A program made the translations under genes and the position numbers. Below are positions 7,805-16,190 of a stretch of DNA of 64,000 bases, one piece after another (positions within the stretch are counted from its first letter, which is position 1; each line of letters starts with the position of its first letter). Origin of the DNA: DATACQ01 sp036555515 (lineage in GTDB: Bacteria > Desulfobacterota > Binatia > UBA9968); NCBI GenBank assembly GCA_036555515.1, contig DATBLC010000346.1:1-64000 (forward strand), written 5' to 3'. The notes beneath the pieces were generated by a model. It searched no databases. It was not told where the DNA came from and saw nothing but the letters and a program-made list of their open reading frames with translations.

Positions 7805-8323
7805 ATGCGTAAACGAAAACTCGATATCGGAAATTCGCACCCCGGCCCACGCAGTTCAAGCGTGGGCCCGCGTAATGCGCGCGTTATCCCTTTCCCAAAG
7901 CGACCGCGTGCGGTTGTGGAGAACGGCTCTAAGAGTTCCGACAAGAAGCTCACGATCCTGGTCGTTGAAGATCACGGTTCGCTCTGCGATATGTTGAGCC
8001 TGTATTTCATGCGCTACGGCTATCATGTGCGCACCGCAAGTGATGGCGAATCGGCCCTCGATATCATGGAGCACGAGGAGATCCATCTTGTGCTGCTGGA
8101 TTTGATGCTGCCGCGCATGGACGGGTTTTCGGTACTGCGGCAGATCCGCGAGCGCGCCGCCGGCGGCAAGCCGCCCTACGTCATCGTTATTTCGGCCGGA
8201 GCGTCGCCTCGGGACCGGAACTTAGTGTTGGAGCTGGGCGCTAACGAATACATGTCCAAACCCTTCCACCTCATGCGCCTCCTGGAGCGCATCCAAAACG
8301 TCGAAAAATATCTGCTCAATTAG
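7805..8323 (+). CDS. Orphan single-domain response regulator with N-terminal extension
   Basis: 172 residues. The first 50 or so are basic and proline-rich with no recognisable domain. A complete receiver domain follows: ILVVEDHGSLCDML, phospho-acceptor Asp in VLLDLMLPRMDG, Ser in VIVISAGAS and Lys in YMSKPFHL. No output domain is present. It could act in the flagellar switch, as a phosphate sink, or by protein contact. The convergent neighbour at 8443-8862 looks like a histidine-kinase dimerisation domain without its histidine, which suggests a partner pair (inference). A GTG directly precedes the ATG used here. Confidence 0.85.
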   Translation: MRKRKLDIGNSHPGPRSSSVGPRNARVIPFPKRPRAVVENGSKSSDKKLTILVVEDHGSLCDMLSLYFMRYGYHVRTASDGESALDIMEHEEIHLVLLDLMLPRMDGFSVLRQIRERAAGGKPPYVIVISAGASPRDRNLVLELGANEYMSKPFHLMRLLERIQNVEKYLLN

Positions 8324-8442
8324 CGCGCAAGGTCAATTCGTTTGTTCCATCCGATGCAGGTACGGGCACAAGCGCCGCCGCCCGGACGGCAATGTCGATG
8401 GGACTTTACTGGCCTGAGCGACGATAGCGGACGAGGTCGCCA

Positions 8443-8862
8443 TCAAACGTTCGCCAGCACGCGGCGCACGGCTCGGAAACGTCCCTCATTGGTTTCTTCG
8501 AGGCTGATTTCTTCGGGGCCTAACAGTGCGGATAACAGATTACATAGATGGTACGCATTATCGGTCATTTTGGCGAGCAACTCCTTCTGGCCGCCTAGCA
8601 GATTTTCCAGGTGATCTTCGAGAAGGATCTCCGCGCCGCTCAATATCACCTGCAGGGAATTGCGCGCTTCACAGCAAAGTGCTTCGTTCCATGCAGAGGC
8701 CAAGGGAACCTTCAAAGCCAGGTTTTGATTGGCTCGCGGCACGGTCACAGCGGCCTCCCTATCATTGGCGACCGCTTCTCCGCCGATTTCAAACCCCGCA
8801 CCCGCCTGCTGTGCCTGTGTCTCCACGGAAGGCGTATTCGAAGTTGTTAATGGTCGAGCCAT
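8443..8862 (-). CDS. Stand-alone DHp-like (histidine-kinase dimerisation) protein lacking the phospho-histidine
   Basis: 139 residues with a clear AGGAGGA ribosome-binding site before the ATG. Residues about 56-114 resemble the two-helix dimerisation domain of histidine kinases: a first helix with EARNSLQVILSGAEILLED, and a second with QKELLAKMTDNAYHLCNLLSALL. In a kinase the first helix would read HELRNPL or similar; here Cys64 stands where the histidine should be, and no ATPase domain follows. The first 50 residues are low complexity. It may be a binding partner or phosphatase-like modulator of the neighbouring orphan receiver. Family assignment is by pattern only. Confidence 0.55.
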   Translation of the reverse strand: MARPLTTSNTPSVETQAQQAGAGFEIGGEAVANDREAAVTVPRANQNLALKVPLASAWNEALCCEARNSLQVILSGAEILLEDHLENLLGGQKELLAKMTDNAYHLCNLLSALLGPEEISLEETNEGRFRAVRRVLANV

Positions 8863-9023
8863 ATATCCTCCTGGTCAATATTTGCGGTCTCAGCAGGAGC
8901 AAGCGTCATGCCATGAATTTGAGCCCCGTGATCCGGTGCGCATGTAGGCGCGAATCGTTATAAATGTGACGCTGCCTGAGCAGTGCCCAAGGTTTCCCGG
9001 CTGAGCTATAAACGCTAGACATT

Positions 9024-9173
9024 GTGCTAATTTCCGCATTCGCCGACGCCGCGCTGAGTTGGCACTATCAGGACAAAATGATCAACGCCATGGGAGGTGA
9101 AACTGCCCTTGGCGTGGGATTTGAACATGGCACCGCGGTCGTCAAGATGCTGACGAGCAAGCGCCGATCTTGA
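9024..9173 (+). CDS. Possible small protein of unknown function
   Basis: A 49-codon reading frame from GTG (a shorter version starts at ATG 9078). The translation (for example SAFADAALSWHYQDKMINAMG) does not match a family I recognise. There is no clear ribosome-binding site, which lowers confidence. The stop codon coincides with the base of a hairpin at 9171-9197, which slightly favours a real gene or gene remnant. Confidence 0.25.
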   Translation: MLISAFADAALSWHYQDKMINAMGGETALGVGFEHGTAVVKMLTSKRRS

Positions 9174-9197
9174 CGCGGGAAACGATCCCGCAAGTCA
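9171..9197 (+). terminator. Stem-loop GCGGGA-AACGA-TCCCGC with outer TGAC/GTCA pairs
   Basis: Perfect 6-bp core stem with a 5-base loop, extended by TGAC/GTCA across a two-base bulge. It has no T-run, so termination strength is uncertain. It separates the tiny ORF from the fliL promoter. Confidence 0.4.
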
Positions 9198-9238
9198 CCT
9201 AAATTCTCTAAACAGGACGAGTTTCTTGGCGCCAGCAT

Positions 9239-9254
9239 TGGCACATCGGTTGCT
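9239..9254 (+). promoter_or_regulatory. Sigma54 (RpoN) type promoter at fliL
   Basis: TGGCACA, four bases, TTGCT: all key consensus bases, with GG at 9240-9241 and GC at 9252-9253 exactly ten bases apart. The expected start of transcription (about 9265) is only a few bases before the fliL ATG at 9268, implying a nearly leaderless message. Confidence 0.75.
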
Positions 9255-9267
9255 CAAAACAGGCGCC

Positions 9268-9738
9268 ATGAACAAAAAAATTATCATCATCGCCGCGGGC
9301 GCGATCGTCGGCGTACTTGGCGCCGGGGCCGGCATCTATTTTCTCAAACCCGACCTACTTCCCGGCTCGGCTCGGTCAAACAAGCCGGCCGCGAGCAAAG
9401 CAGCAAAGAAAGCAGATACAGACAAAAAGCATCAAACCGAAGTCGGCGCTGATCTCGATGTCTTCGTCGTCAATCTGGCGAGCTCGGGGCAGGGGCGCTA
9501 TTTGAGAACTACCTTAAGCCTTGGCGTCAAGAATGAGCACGAAAAGGACAAGATCAAGGAGTTTACCGGCCCTATCCGCCACGCCGTCATCATGTACCTC
9601 ACTGAGCGCAAGATCGAAGAGCTGACCGCGCCCGAAGGCAAAGAAAAACTGCGTCATGCGCTGCACGAGCAAATCAACGAAGCCATCGGCCAAAAAATGG
9701 TTTCCAGCGTTTACTTCAAGGAATTTTTGATTCAGTAG
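9268..9738 (+). CDS. fliL: Flagellar basal body-associated protein FliL
   Basis: FliL surrounds the stator in the inner membrane and supports torque at high load. The 156-residue form starts MNKKIIIIAAGAIVGVLG, a single membrane helix (residues about 4-26). A Lys/Ala-rich linker follows, then the periplasmic domain with VFVVNLASSGQGRYLRTTLSLGV and the C-terminal LTERKIEEL...LRHALHEQIN segment ending in VYFKEFLIQ, all typical. I place the start at ATG 9268 rather than an in-frame upstream codon because a sigma54-type promoter occupies 9239-9254. Confidence 0.93.
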   Translation: MNKKIIIIAAGAIVGVLGAGAGIYFLKPDLLPGSARSNKPAASKAAKKADTDKKHQTEVGADLDVFVVNLASSGQGRYLRTTLSLGVKNEHEKDKIKEFTGPIRHAVIMYLTERKIEELTAPEGKEKLRHALHEQINEAIGQKMVSSVYFKEFLIQ

Positions 9739-9746
9739 GAGCATCG

Positions 9747-10046
9747 ATGTTCACCATGTTTCACCGTCAGCTGGCGCGGCCAAGTGCGACGCGGTCCGAT
9801 CTCGCCACCGCCGCGAACTATCTTTTGCGCTGGCTTCCGTTGCCGGCGCGGCGGCAAACGGCGCATTCGCTTCAGCTCTTGGAAAGTGTGCCGCTGAACG
9901 CTCAGGCCTCGGTGGCGCTGGTGCGTTTCGAAACCGAAAGCCTCGTACTCGGCGTCACGGCGCAAAGCGTGACGGTACTCGCCAAGGGTGCGTTCCCAGC
10001 CGGCGCGCGAAACTGCGCGCCATTGACCGATGAGACCCACAGCTAA
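9747..10046 (+). CDS. fliO: FliO-like flagellar biosynthesis protein without an obvious membrane helix
   Basis: FliO helps assemble the FliP pore of the flagellar export gate. Position between fliL and fliP and the segment LQLLESVPLNAQASVALVRFETESLVLGVTAQSVTVLAKG (about residues 41-80; stated here as the family core) identify it. The usual N-terminal membrane helix is missing: residues 1-40 contain several arginines and no stretch long or hydrophobic enough to span the membrane. An AGGAGC ribosome-binding site precedes the ATG, so a longer form would have to start inside fliL. This is either a shortened FliO or a start I cannot see. Confidence 0.75.
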   Translation: MFTMFHRQLARPSATRSDLATAANYLLRWLPLPARRQTAHSLQLLESVPLNAQASVALVRFETESLVLGVTAQSVTVLAKGAFPAGARNCAPLTDETHS

Positions 10047-10055
10047 ACCGGCGCC

Positions 10056-10727
10056 ATGAATCCGTCGTCACTCAATCTTTTGACCAATCCGCTCAAGGGC
10101 ACCGAGGTCTCCACCGTGGTCGAGATCTTCACGCTTTTGACGTTGCTTTCCTTCGCTCCGCTGGTGTTGATGACGCTCACGTCGTTCACGCGCATCGTCG
10201 TGGTCTTGTCTTTTTTGCGTCAAGCCCTCGGCACGCAGCAATCACCATCGAACCAGATCGTCATCGCGCTGTCAGTCTTTATCTCGTTCCATGTAATGGC
10301 ACCGGTGTGGCAAAAAATCGAAAGCGAGGCGGTGACGCCCTACTACAACCGGCAAATCCCGCCCGCGGCCGCGCTGGAGCGCGCATGGGTGCCGCTTCGT
10401 GAATTTCTCTTCATACATACGCGCAAAGCCGATCTCGCTCTGTTCGTTAGAAATCCCGACGGCAAGGATCTCGAGATCGACCAACTACCGGCCACAAGCT
10501 TAATCCCTGCCTTCGTGATTTCGGAGCTTAAGACAGCCTTTCAGATGGCATTCATGATTTACATACCGTTTTTGATTTTGGACCTGGTGGTGGCCTCGAT
10601 CCTGATGTCGATGGGCATGATGTTTCTCCCGCCAGTACTGATCTCGCTGCCCTTCAAGCTGGTGTTGTTCGTGCTCGTTGATGGCTGGAACCTTTTGGTG
10701 GGATCACTCTTAAGGAGTTTTGCATGA
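10056..10727 (+). CDS. fliP: Flagellar export gate protein FliP
   Basis: FliP forms the pentameric core of the type III export channel. The 223-residue product shows the family hallmarks: LLSFAPLVLMTLTSFTRIVVVLSFLRQALGTQQ with the first membrane helices, and the C-terminal FQMAFMIYIPFLILDLVVASILMSMGMMFLPP and ISLPFKLVLFVLVDGW segments. It lacks the long cleavable signal peptide seen in enterobacterial FliP, which is common outside that group. The stop overlaps the fliQ start by four bases. Confidence 0.97.
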   Translation: MNPSSLNLLTNPLKGTEVSTVVEIFTLLTLLSFAPLVLMTLTSFTRIVVVLSFLRQALGTQQSPSNQIVIALSVFISFHVMAPVWQKIESEAVTPYYNRQIPPAAALERAWVPLREFLFIHTRKADLALFVRNPDGKDLEIDQLPATSLIPAFVISELKTAFQMAFMIYIPFLILDLVVASILMSMGMMFLPPVLISLPFKLVLFVLVDGWNLLVGSLLRSFA

Positions 10728-10993
10728 CCGCCGAGGGTCTCATCGATATCATGCGCGGTGCTTTGCAAGCGGGCGGCGTCGTCGCGGCACCGGCAATTCT
10801 TTTCGGCTTGATCGCCGGCGTGGCCGTGAGCATTTTTCAGGCGACCACGCAGATTAACGATTTCACCCTGGTCTTTGTTCCTAAGGTGTTAGCGACGATC
10901 CTTGCGCTTGTCTTGTTCGGTTCATGGATGATTCAGTTCTACGTCAACTTTACGAGGCAGATTATTATCAGCTTACCGACGATTATCGGCTGA
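10724..10993 (+). CDS. fliQ: Flagellar export gate protein FliQ
   Basis: A small 89-residue membrane protein with two helices (about residues 15-38 and 50-72), part of the FliPQR export gate. The family pattern GLIAGVAVSIFQATTQINDFTLVFVPK is clear. The start codon overlaps the fliP stop (ATGA), and fliR follows after 13 bases, as in nearly all flagellated bacteria. Confidence 0.97.
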   Translation: MTAEGLIDIMRGALQAGGVVAAPAILFGLIAGVAVSIFQATTQINDFTLVFVPKVLATILALVLFGSWMIQFYVNFTRQIIISLPTIIG

Positions 10994-11006
10994 AATTAAC
11001 CTCCCC

Positions 11007-11786
11007 ATGGCACCATTAACCCATCTCGTCAGCGCTGGTTGGCTCGAAGCGTTCACATTCATGTTGGTGTTTGGCCGCGCCGCCGGGTTGATGATCAGCG
11101 CGCCGTTTTGGGGCAGCCGTGTGGTGCCGGTAGTGGTACGGGCGTGGATCGCGATTCTGCTCGCGGTGGCGACTTATCCGATGGTGCGCGCCACCGCGAG
11201 CACCGGCGGTATCACGATACTTTCCGTTCTTTTCGCCTTCGCCGGGGAAGCTCTCCTAGGACTGGTGCTCGGTTGGCTGGCCCAGCTGATGTTTTCCGGA
11301 ATGCGCCTCGCCGGCCAGGAAATAGAGCTAAAAACTGGGCTCGGTTTGATCCAGCTCGTGGACCCCAACGAAGGCGGGCAAAGCGGTCTTTTCAGCACCC
11401 TCTTTGAATTGATCGCCGGACTGCTTTTCTTCGCCATGAATGGCCATCACTTGCTCGTGCAGGCACTGTGGTCGAGCTACAACGTTTTTCCACTGGCCGG
11501 CGAGAAATTCGCGACCCGACTGTTGGAGGTTTTGGTTTCCTCAGCGGGCGAAATTTTTACCATCGGGCTACGCGTCAGCGCGCCGGTGGTGATCGGCCTG
11601 TTGCTGAGCGACATTATCCTCGGTCTCATCGGCCGAGCCATCCCGCAGATGAATGTATTCATGGTGGCCCAGCCGCTGCAATTTGGCCTGGCGATACTAT
11701 TTCTGTTCTTGGCGATGCCCGCTTTTGTCTGGTTTTTCATACGGCACATGCCGTTGATGATCGGCGTACCGGGAGGCGTAAGTTGA
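11007..11786 (+). CDS. fliR: Flagellar export gate protein FliR
   Basis: FliR completes the FliPQR export gate. The 259-residue product has about six hydrophobic segments and family motifs such as FMLVFGRAAGLMISAPFWG near the N terminus, GEALLGLVLGWLAQLMF and GRAIPQMNVFMVAQPLQFGL. Order fliQ-fliR-flhB is standard. A short hairpin (CGGCGA-TTTTTC-TCGCCG, 11789-11806) lies between fliR and flhB. Confidence 0.96.
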   Translation: MAPLTHLVSAGWLEAFTFMLVFGRAAGLMISAPFWGSRVVPVVVRAWIAILLAVATYPMVRATASTGGITILSVLFAFAGEALLGLVLGWLAQLMFSGMRLAGQEIELKTGLGLIQLVDPNEGGQSGLFSTLFELIAGLLFFAMNGHHLLVQALWSSYNVFPLAGEKFATRLLEVLVSSAGEIFTIGLRVSAPVVIGLLLSDIILGLIGRAIPQMNVFMVAQPLQFGLAILFLFLAMPAFVWFFIRHMPLMIGVPGGVS

Positions 11787-11788
11787 GA

Positions 11789-11806
11789 CGGCGATTTTTC
11801 TCGCCG
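11789..11806 (+). repeat. Small hairpin between fliR and flhB
   Basis: CGGCGA/TCGCCG arms with a six-base loop, three bases after the fliR stop. The T-run lies in the loop, so it is a poor terminator and may only influence message stability. Confidence 0.4.
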
Positions 11807-11826
11807 CTCTGAGATCGTAGATTTTT

Positions 11827-12936
11827 ATGGCGCAAGAAGCCTTCAAAGACGACTTGGAAAAGTCCGAAGAACCTACTCCAAAGCGCCGCGACGACGCGCG
11901 CAAGCAGGGGCAGTTTCCCAAATCGCGCAACCTCATTCCTGCGGCGACGCTGGCGGCCATCGCCATCGCACTCAAATTCGTCGGTGCGGAACTTATGGCG
12001 CGGCTAGCTCGCTGTGTAACGGGATTTTTCTCCGCGGCGGGAACTACCAGACAGTTGGGCAGGGAAGACTTGGTGATGCTGTCCCATGAAACCGGGCTCT
12101 TGTTTGCGCCGGTGCTGCTGCCGATTTTCGCCGGAATCATCGTCACCGGCCTGGGTTCCGGTTTTCTCCAGACCGGTTTCGTGCTCGCGGCGGAGCCGTT
12201 GCGCTTCGATCTGAACCGCATCAATCCGGTGGCTGGATTGCGCCGACTTTTCAGTCTCGATTCAATCGCGGAGAGTATCAAGGCGGTCCTTTTAATCGCC
12301 GGCCTGGGCTGCATCGGTGGGGCATTTCTTTACGGCGAATTGCCGGCCCTGACGTCCCTTTCCTCCCTGGCGGCGGCGGATATCGTTGCCTACGTAATCC
12401 GGGACGGCGCCCTGCTCAGCGCCTGGATCATCGCCGCCATGGTCGCGTTAGCCGGCTGTGATTATTTTTACCAGCGCTGGCACATCGACAAACGATTGCG
12501 CATGAGCCGCCACGAGATCAAAGAAGAAATGCGCGAGCAGGAAGGTGATCCACTGCTGAAGTCGCATCAAAAGAGCCTGCGCCAGAAAATGACGCGGCAA
12601 CGCATGATGAGCGAGGTGGCCAAAGCGGACGTGGTAATTACCAATCCGACACATGTAGCGATCGCCTTGCGCTACCGCGCGGAAGAAATGGGCGCGCCTC
12701 GCGTGCTCGGCAAAGGGGCTGGCTTCATCGCCGCAAAGATTCGCGAAGTAGCGCGCTCGAAGGGTATTCCCATCGTCGAGAACAAACCGTTGGCGCGCTT
12801 GCTCTACCAGCAGGTGGAAATCGGCCGAGAAATTCCCGAGACGCTTTATCGCGCCGTGGCAGGGGTTCTGGCCTATGTGTACCGGCTGCGTGGCGGGAGT
12901 CGCCCGAATCTTGCTGATGCGAAGGCTGAAGAATGA
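11827..12936 (+). CDS. flhB: Flagellar export switch protein FlhB
   Basis: FlhB wraps the export gate and switches secretion from rod/hook to filament proteins after self-cleavage. The 369-residue product has the charged N terminus (EKSEEPTPKRRDDARKQG), four membrane helices between about residues 35 and 215, and the cytoplasmic domain with the autocleavage motif Asn273-Pro-Thr-His276 (VITNPTHVAIALRY). The C terminus is only slightly longer than usual. An RBS-poor gap of 40 bases separates it from fliR. Confidence 0.97.
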   Translation: MAQEAFKDDLEKSEEPTPKRRDDARKQGQFPKSRNLIPAATLAAIAIALKFVGAELMARLARCVTGFFSAAGTTRQLGREDLVMLSHETGLLFAPVLLPIFAGIIVTGLGSGFLQTGFVLAAEPLRFDLNRINPVAGLRRLFSLDSIAESIKAVLLIAGLGCIGGAFLYGELPALTSLSSLAAADIVAYVIRDGALLSAWIIAAMVALAGCDYFYQRWHIDKRLRMSRHEIKEEMREQEGDPLLKSHQKSLRQKMTRQRMMSEVAKADVVITNPTHVAIALRYRAEEMGAPRVLGKGAGFIAAKIREVARSKGIPIVENKPLARLLYQQVEIGREIPETLYRAVAGVLAYVYRLRGGSRPNLADAKAEE

Positions 12937-13001
12937 AGCAAGACGACAGAATGCTGAAGTCAGAGGGCGGAATGCCGAAACTAAATTGCAAGATTTACCA
13001 A

Positions 13002-13019
13002 GGCGCGGAAAATCGCGCC
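13002..13019 (+). repeat. Hairpin GGCGCG-GAAAAT-CGCGCC between flhB and flhA
   Basis: Perfect 6-bp GC stem in the 112-base flhB-flhA gap, with no T-run. The rest of the gap contains loose repeats such as GAATGCTGAA/GAATGCCGAA. Confidence 0.45.
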
Positions 13020-13048
13020 GTGAAAACTGAACCCGAAACGCACTAAAA

Positions 13049-15115
13049 ATGGCGCGTCACGCGGAAATGTCCAAGAGCTTGCGCTGGACGGAACTCATGC
13101 CCGCATTGGGCCTAACCGGAGTCATCATCATGATGGTGTTGCCGGTGCCGCCGTTTCTGCTCGATCTCACACTGGTGATGAGCATGGCCCTGTCGTTGAC
13201 GATTCTGATCGTCTCGCTCTACGTCAAAGAGCCTTTGGACTTCTCCGCGTTTCCATCGGTGTTGTTGTTCGCCACGCTGTTTCGCCTGGCGCTCAACGTC
13301 GCCTCGTCCCGTTTGATCCTGCTGCGTGGCGAGGACGGGGTGTCGGCCGCCGGCCATGTGATCGCAGCCTTCGGGCAGTTCGTCGTCGCCGGCAACTACG
13401 CTGTCGGTTTCATCGTCTTTATCATTCTCGTCATCATCAACTTCATAGTCATCACCAAGGGCGCCACCCGCATTGCGGAAGTAGCGGCGCGCTTCACCCT
13501 TGATGCCATGCCTGGCAAGCAGATGGCCATTGACGCCGATTTGAACGCCGGCAGTATCAACGAGGCGGAGGCGCGTCAACGCCGCCAGCGCATTCAGAGA
13601 GAAGGCGACTTTTACGGCGCCATGGACGGTGCGTCCAAGTTCGTGCGCGGCGACGCTGTGGCGGGATTGATCATCCTCGCAGTCAATCTGCTCGGTGGGT
13701 TTTTCGTCGGCGTGATGCAAAAGGGGATGGAGATCAGCGACGCGGTCCAGCTTTACAGCCTGCTCAGCGTCGGCGACGGCCTGGTGAGCCAGATCCCCGC
13801 GCTTATCGTATCCACCGCCGCCGGCATGGTGGTAACGCGCACGGCATCGGGCGGCGAGCTTGGCGTCGAGATCACCAAGCAGCTGTTCTGGAATCCTACG
13901 GCTCTCGGCGTGGTAGCCGGCATCCTCGCCATGTTCGTTTTCGTGCCGGGATTTCCCGCCATCCCGTTTATCCTCGCGGCTGGAACCTTTGGAGGCCTGG
14001 CCTATGCGCTGGCGAACGACAAGAGCATGGAAAAGGAAGAACCTGCGGCGGAAGCCGCCCGACCGGAAACCGCTGAAGACACCACGCGCCCGCAACCTGT
14101 GGATTTGCTCGAACTGGAAGTCGGCTATGAACTGATCCCCCTCGTGGACGGTGAAAAAGGCGCCGTCGTGGAACGAGTAAGAGCGCTTAGGCGGCAGTTT
14201 CTCGCAGACAAAGGATTCTTAGTGCCACAGATTCACATTCGAGACAACCTCCGTCTGGGCAGCAAGGAATACGTGATTCTCGTGAAAGGAGTCGAAGCGG
14301 GCAGAAGCGAACTCAAACCTGGGCGTTTCATGGCGATGAACGCCACAGGAAATGTGCACTCGGAAGGCGGCTTGAGCGGCGAGACCACGAGTGAGCCCGC
14401 CTTCGGTCTTCCGGCGCTGTGGATTTCCGCCGCCGACAAAGAACGCGCCGAGGTCATGGGCTACACGGTGGTCGATCCGGAGACTGTACTCATCACACAC
14501 ATCTCCGAGTTAGTAAAGCGCCACGGTCCGGAGCTGCTCACGCGCCAGGACGTCCAAAAGCTGCTCGACGGCCTTGCCAGGGAGCACCCCAAAGTCATTG
14601 AAGAACTGATCCCGCACCACATGACCTTGGGCGGAATTCAGAAAGTTTTACAAAACCTTTTGCGCGAAGAAGTCCCGGTGCGAGATCTTCTGACCATCAT
14701 CGAGACCCTGGCGGACCATGCGCCGCACAGCAAGGATACTGACGAACTGACCGAATACGTGCGTCAGGCTTTGGCCCGCACCATCACGTCGTCTTTCCGA
14801 AGTCCGGAAGGGTTGATCCCGGTAATGACCATAGACCCGCAGATCGAAAGGGTGATCCGCGAGCGCGCTCAGGAAGGCATAACCGTCGAGCCTCAGGTGG
14901 CACAGCGCATTATGACCGCCGTCCAACAGGCAGTGGAGACCTTCGGTAGGCGCGGACTGCTGCCCGTGTTTCTTACCGCCTCTGGGGTTAGACGCCATCT
15001 GCGCCAACTTGTCAGCCAGTATCTGCCGCAAATTGCGGTACTGTCGCACAACGAAATTGCCGGAGGCGTGAAGATTCAATCCCTCGGTGTGCTCAGGTGG
15101 AACGATGAATCCTAG
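13049..15115 (+). CDS. flhA: Flagellar export protein FlhA
   Basis: FlhA forms the nonameric export ring that couples proton flow to secretion and docks chaperone-substrate complexes. The 688-residue product has eight predicted membrane helices in the first 330 residues, with the FHIPEP signature region (PSVLLFATLFRLALNVASSRLIL, split by the membrane). A linker and a large cytoplasmic domain from about 350 (QIHIRDNLRL, VDPETVLITHISELVKRH, LRQLVSQYLP) follow. Length is normal. Its end overlaps the flhF start by 11 bases. Confidence 0.97.
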   Translation: MARHAEMSKSLRWTELMPALGLTGVIIMMVLPVPPFLLDLTLVMSMALSLTILIVSLYVKEPLDFSAFPSVLLFATLFRLALNVASSRLILLRGEDGVSAAGHVIAAFGQFVVAGNYAVGFIVFIILVIINFIVITKGATRIAEVAARFTLDAMPGKQMAIDADLNAGSINEAEARQRRQRIQREGDFYGAMDGASKFVRGDAVAGLIILAVNLLGGFFVGVMQKGMEISDAVQLYSLLSVGDGLVSQIPALIVSTAAGMVVTRTASGGELGVEITKQLFWNPTALGVVAGILAMFVFVPGFPAIPFILAAGTFGGLAYALANDKSMEKEEPAAEAARPETAEDTTRPQPVDLLELEVGYELIPLVDGEKGAVVERVRALRRQFLADKGFLVPQIHIRDNLRLGSKEYVILVKGVEAGRSELKPGRFMAMNATGNVHSEGGLSGETTSEPAFGLPALWISAADKERAEVMGYTVVDPETVLITHISELVKRHGPELLTRQDVQKLLDGLAREHPKVIEELIPHHMTLGGIQKVLQNLLREEVPVRDLLTIIETLADHAPHSKDTDELTEYVRQALARTITSSFRSPEGLIPVMTIDPQIERVIRERAQEGITVEPQVAQRIMTAVQQAVETFGRRGLLPVFLTASGVRRHLRQLVSQYLPQIAVLSHNEIAGGVKIQSLGVLRWNDES

Positions 15116-16190
15116 CCGCTTTTGGGGAAAAGACCTGTCCTCCGCGCTGCGCGCCGTGCGCGGTTCGCTGGGGCCGGACGCTTTGATTCTCGAGACGCGG
15201 CCGGGTTTGGACGAAAATGGCGGCGGCATCGAGATACTTGCGTTGTCAGAAACGCCACAGAACGAAAACAACGCTGCGCCGACACTGCCGACTTTCACGG
15301 GGTCAAGAATGTTAATCGGAAGCGAAAGAGCTCTCGCCCCAGGGCCGACTCCCCCCGCCGGGGCCGATATGCGCGAAGAGCTGGCGGCGCTCCAATCAAT
15401 GCTGTCGTGGCTAGCGCCGGGGCTCAATCATAAGAATCGGATTCTCAAGTCGCTCATGGCGCAAGGCCTCAATCCAGAAAACATGGCCCGGATCAGCGAA
15501 GCGATTCAGGAAGCCGAAGGCGCCGACGAACGAGAAAGAACTTATCATGCGCTGACGCGCTTGGTGCCTACTGGAGGCCAGATCCCGGATGCCGTGGATC
15601 GACTAGCGCTCATCGGACCCACCGGAGTGGGCAAGACTTCGAGCATCATCAAGCTCACCATATTCGAAAGCCAACGGCTCCATCGGCAGCTCGGCTGGCT
15701 TAACCTCGACCAGCGGCGCATAGCCAGTGGCGACCCGTTGGCCCTGTATGCAACGATTCTCGGCGTGCGCTACGAAACCGTCGCCGACCCTAAGGAAGCG
15801 AAACGAGCATGGGAGCGTCTGGCCGATTGCGATTTGATTCTCGTTGACACCCCAGGTGTGACTCCGCGGGATGAAACCGGCGTCAAGGAACTAAACCGCA
15901 TGCTTCAGGCTCTGCCCGGCTTGCGCCGCGCGCTGCTCCTCGGCGCGTCCACCAATGGCGCCGATATGGCCATGTGGGTGAAGGGATTTCAACGCTTGGG
16001 ATTCGATTCGCTGTTCTTTACCAAGCTTGATGAGTGCCGCCACTTCGGGCCGCTCATCAATACTGCCTTGGGGGCGGGTTACCCGCTGTCATACATCACC
16101 CTCGGACAAAACATGGCTGGCGATCTCGAAGCGGCCAGAGCCGAAGTGCTGACCAGTCTTTTACTAGCAGGGAGCGACAACGATGAGTGA
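15105..16190 (+). CDS. flhF: Flagellar GTPase FlhF
   Basis: FlhF is an SRP-type GTPase that sets the position and number of polar flagella, working with FlhG. The 361-residue protein starts with the FlhF N-terminal pattern (FWGKDLSSALRAVRGSLGPDALILETR), then a helical N domain and the G domain: P-loop IGPTGVGKTSS near residue 170, switch region DTPGVTPRD, and specificity motif FTKLDE. I choose ATG 15105 because AGGTGG sits just before it and the N terminus matches the family. It overlaps flhA upstream and flhG downstream by a few bases, so the three are tightly coupled. Confidence 0.93.
   Translation: MNPSRFWGKDLSSALRAVRGSLGPDALILETRPGLDENGGGIEILALSETPQNENNAAPTLPTFTGSRMLIGSERALAPGPTPPAGADMREELAALQSMLSWLAPGLNHKNRILKSLMAQGLNPENMARISEAIQEAEGADERERTYHALTRLVPTGGQIPDAVDRLALIGPTGVGKTSSIIKLTIFESQRLHRQLGWLNLDQRRIASGDPLALYATILGVRYETVADPKEAKRAWERLADCDLILVDTPGVTPRDETGVKELNRMLQALPGLRRALLLGASTNGADMAMWVKGFQRLGFDSLFFTKLDECRHFGPLINTALGAGYPLSYITLGQNMAGDLEAARAEVLTSLLLAGSDNDE

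Larger units (their letters stand above)
8863..9267 (+). other. Intergenic region upstream of fliL with a tiny ORF, a hairpin and a sigma54 promoter
   Basis: Contains a possible 49-residue ORF at 9024-9173, a hairpin at 9171-9197 right after its stop, and the sigma54-type promoter at 9239-9254. Nothing recognisable lies in 8863-9010. Confidence 0.5.

Noticed and set aside
13112..14095. A long open frame on the minus strand inside flhA
   Set aside because: It lies entirely within the strongly supported flhA gene, is very rich in His, Arg and Gly as expected of an antisense shadow, and shows no domain.
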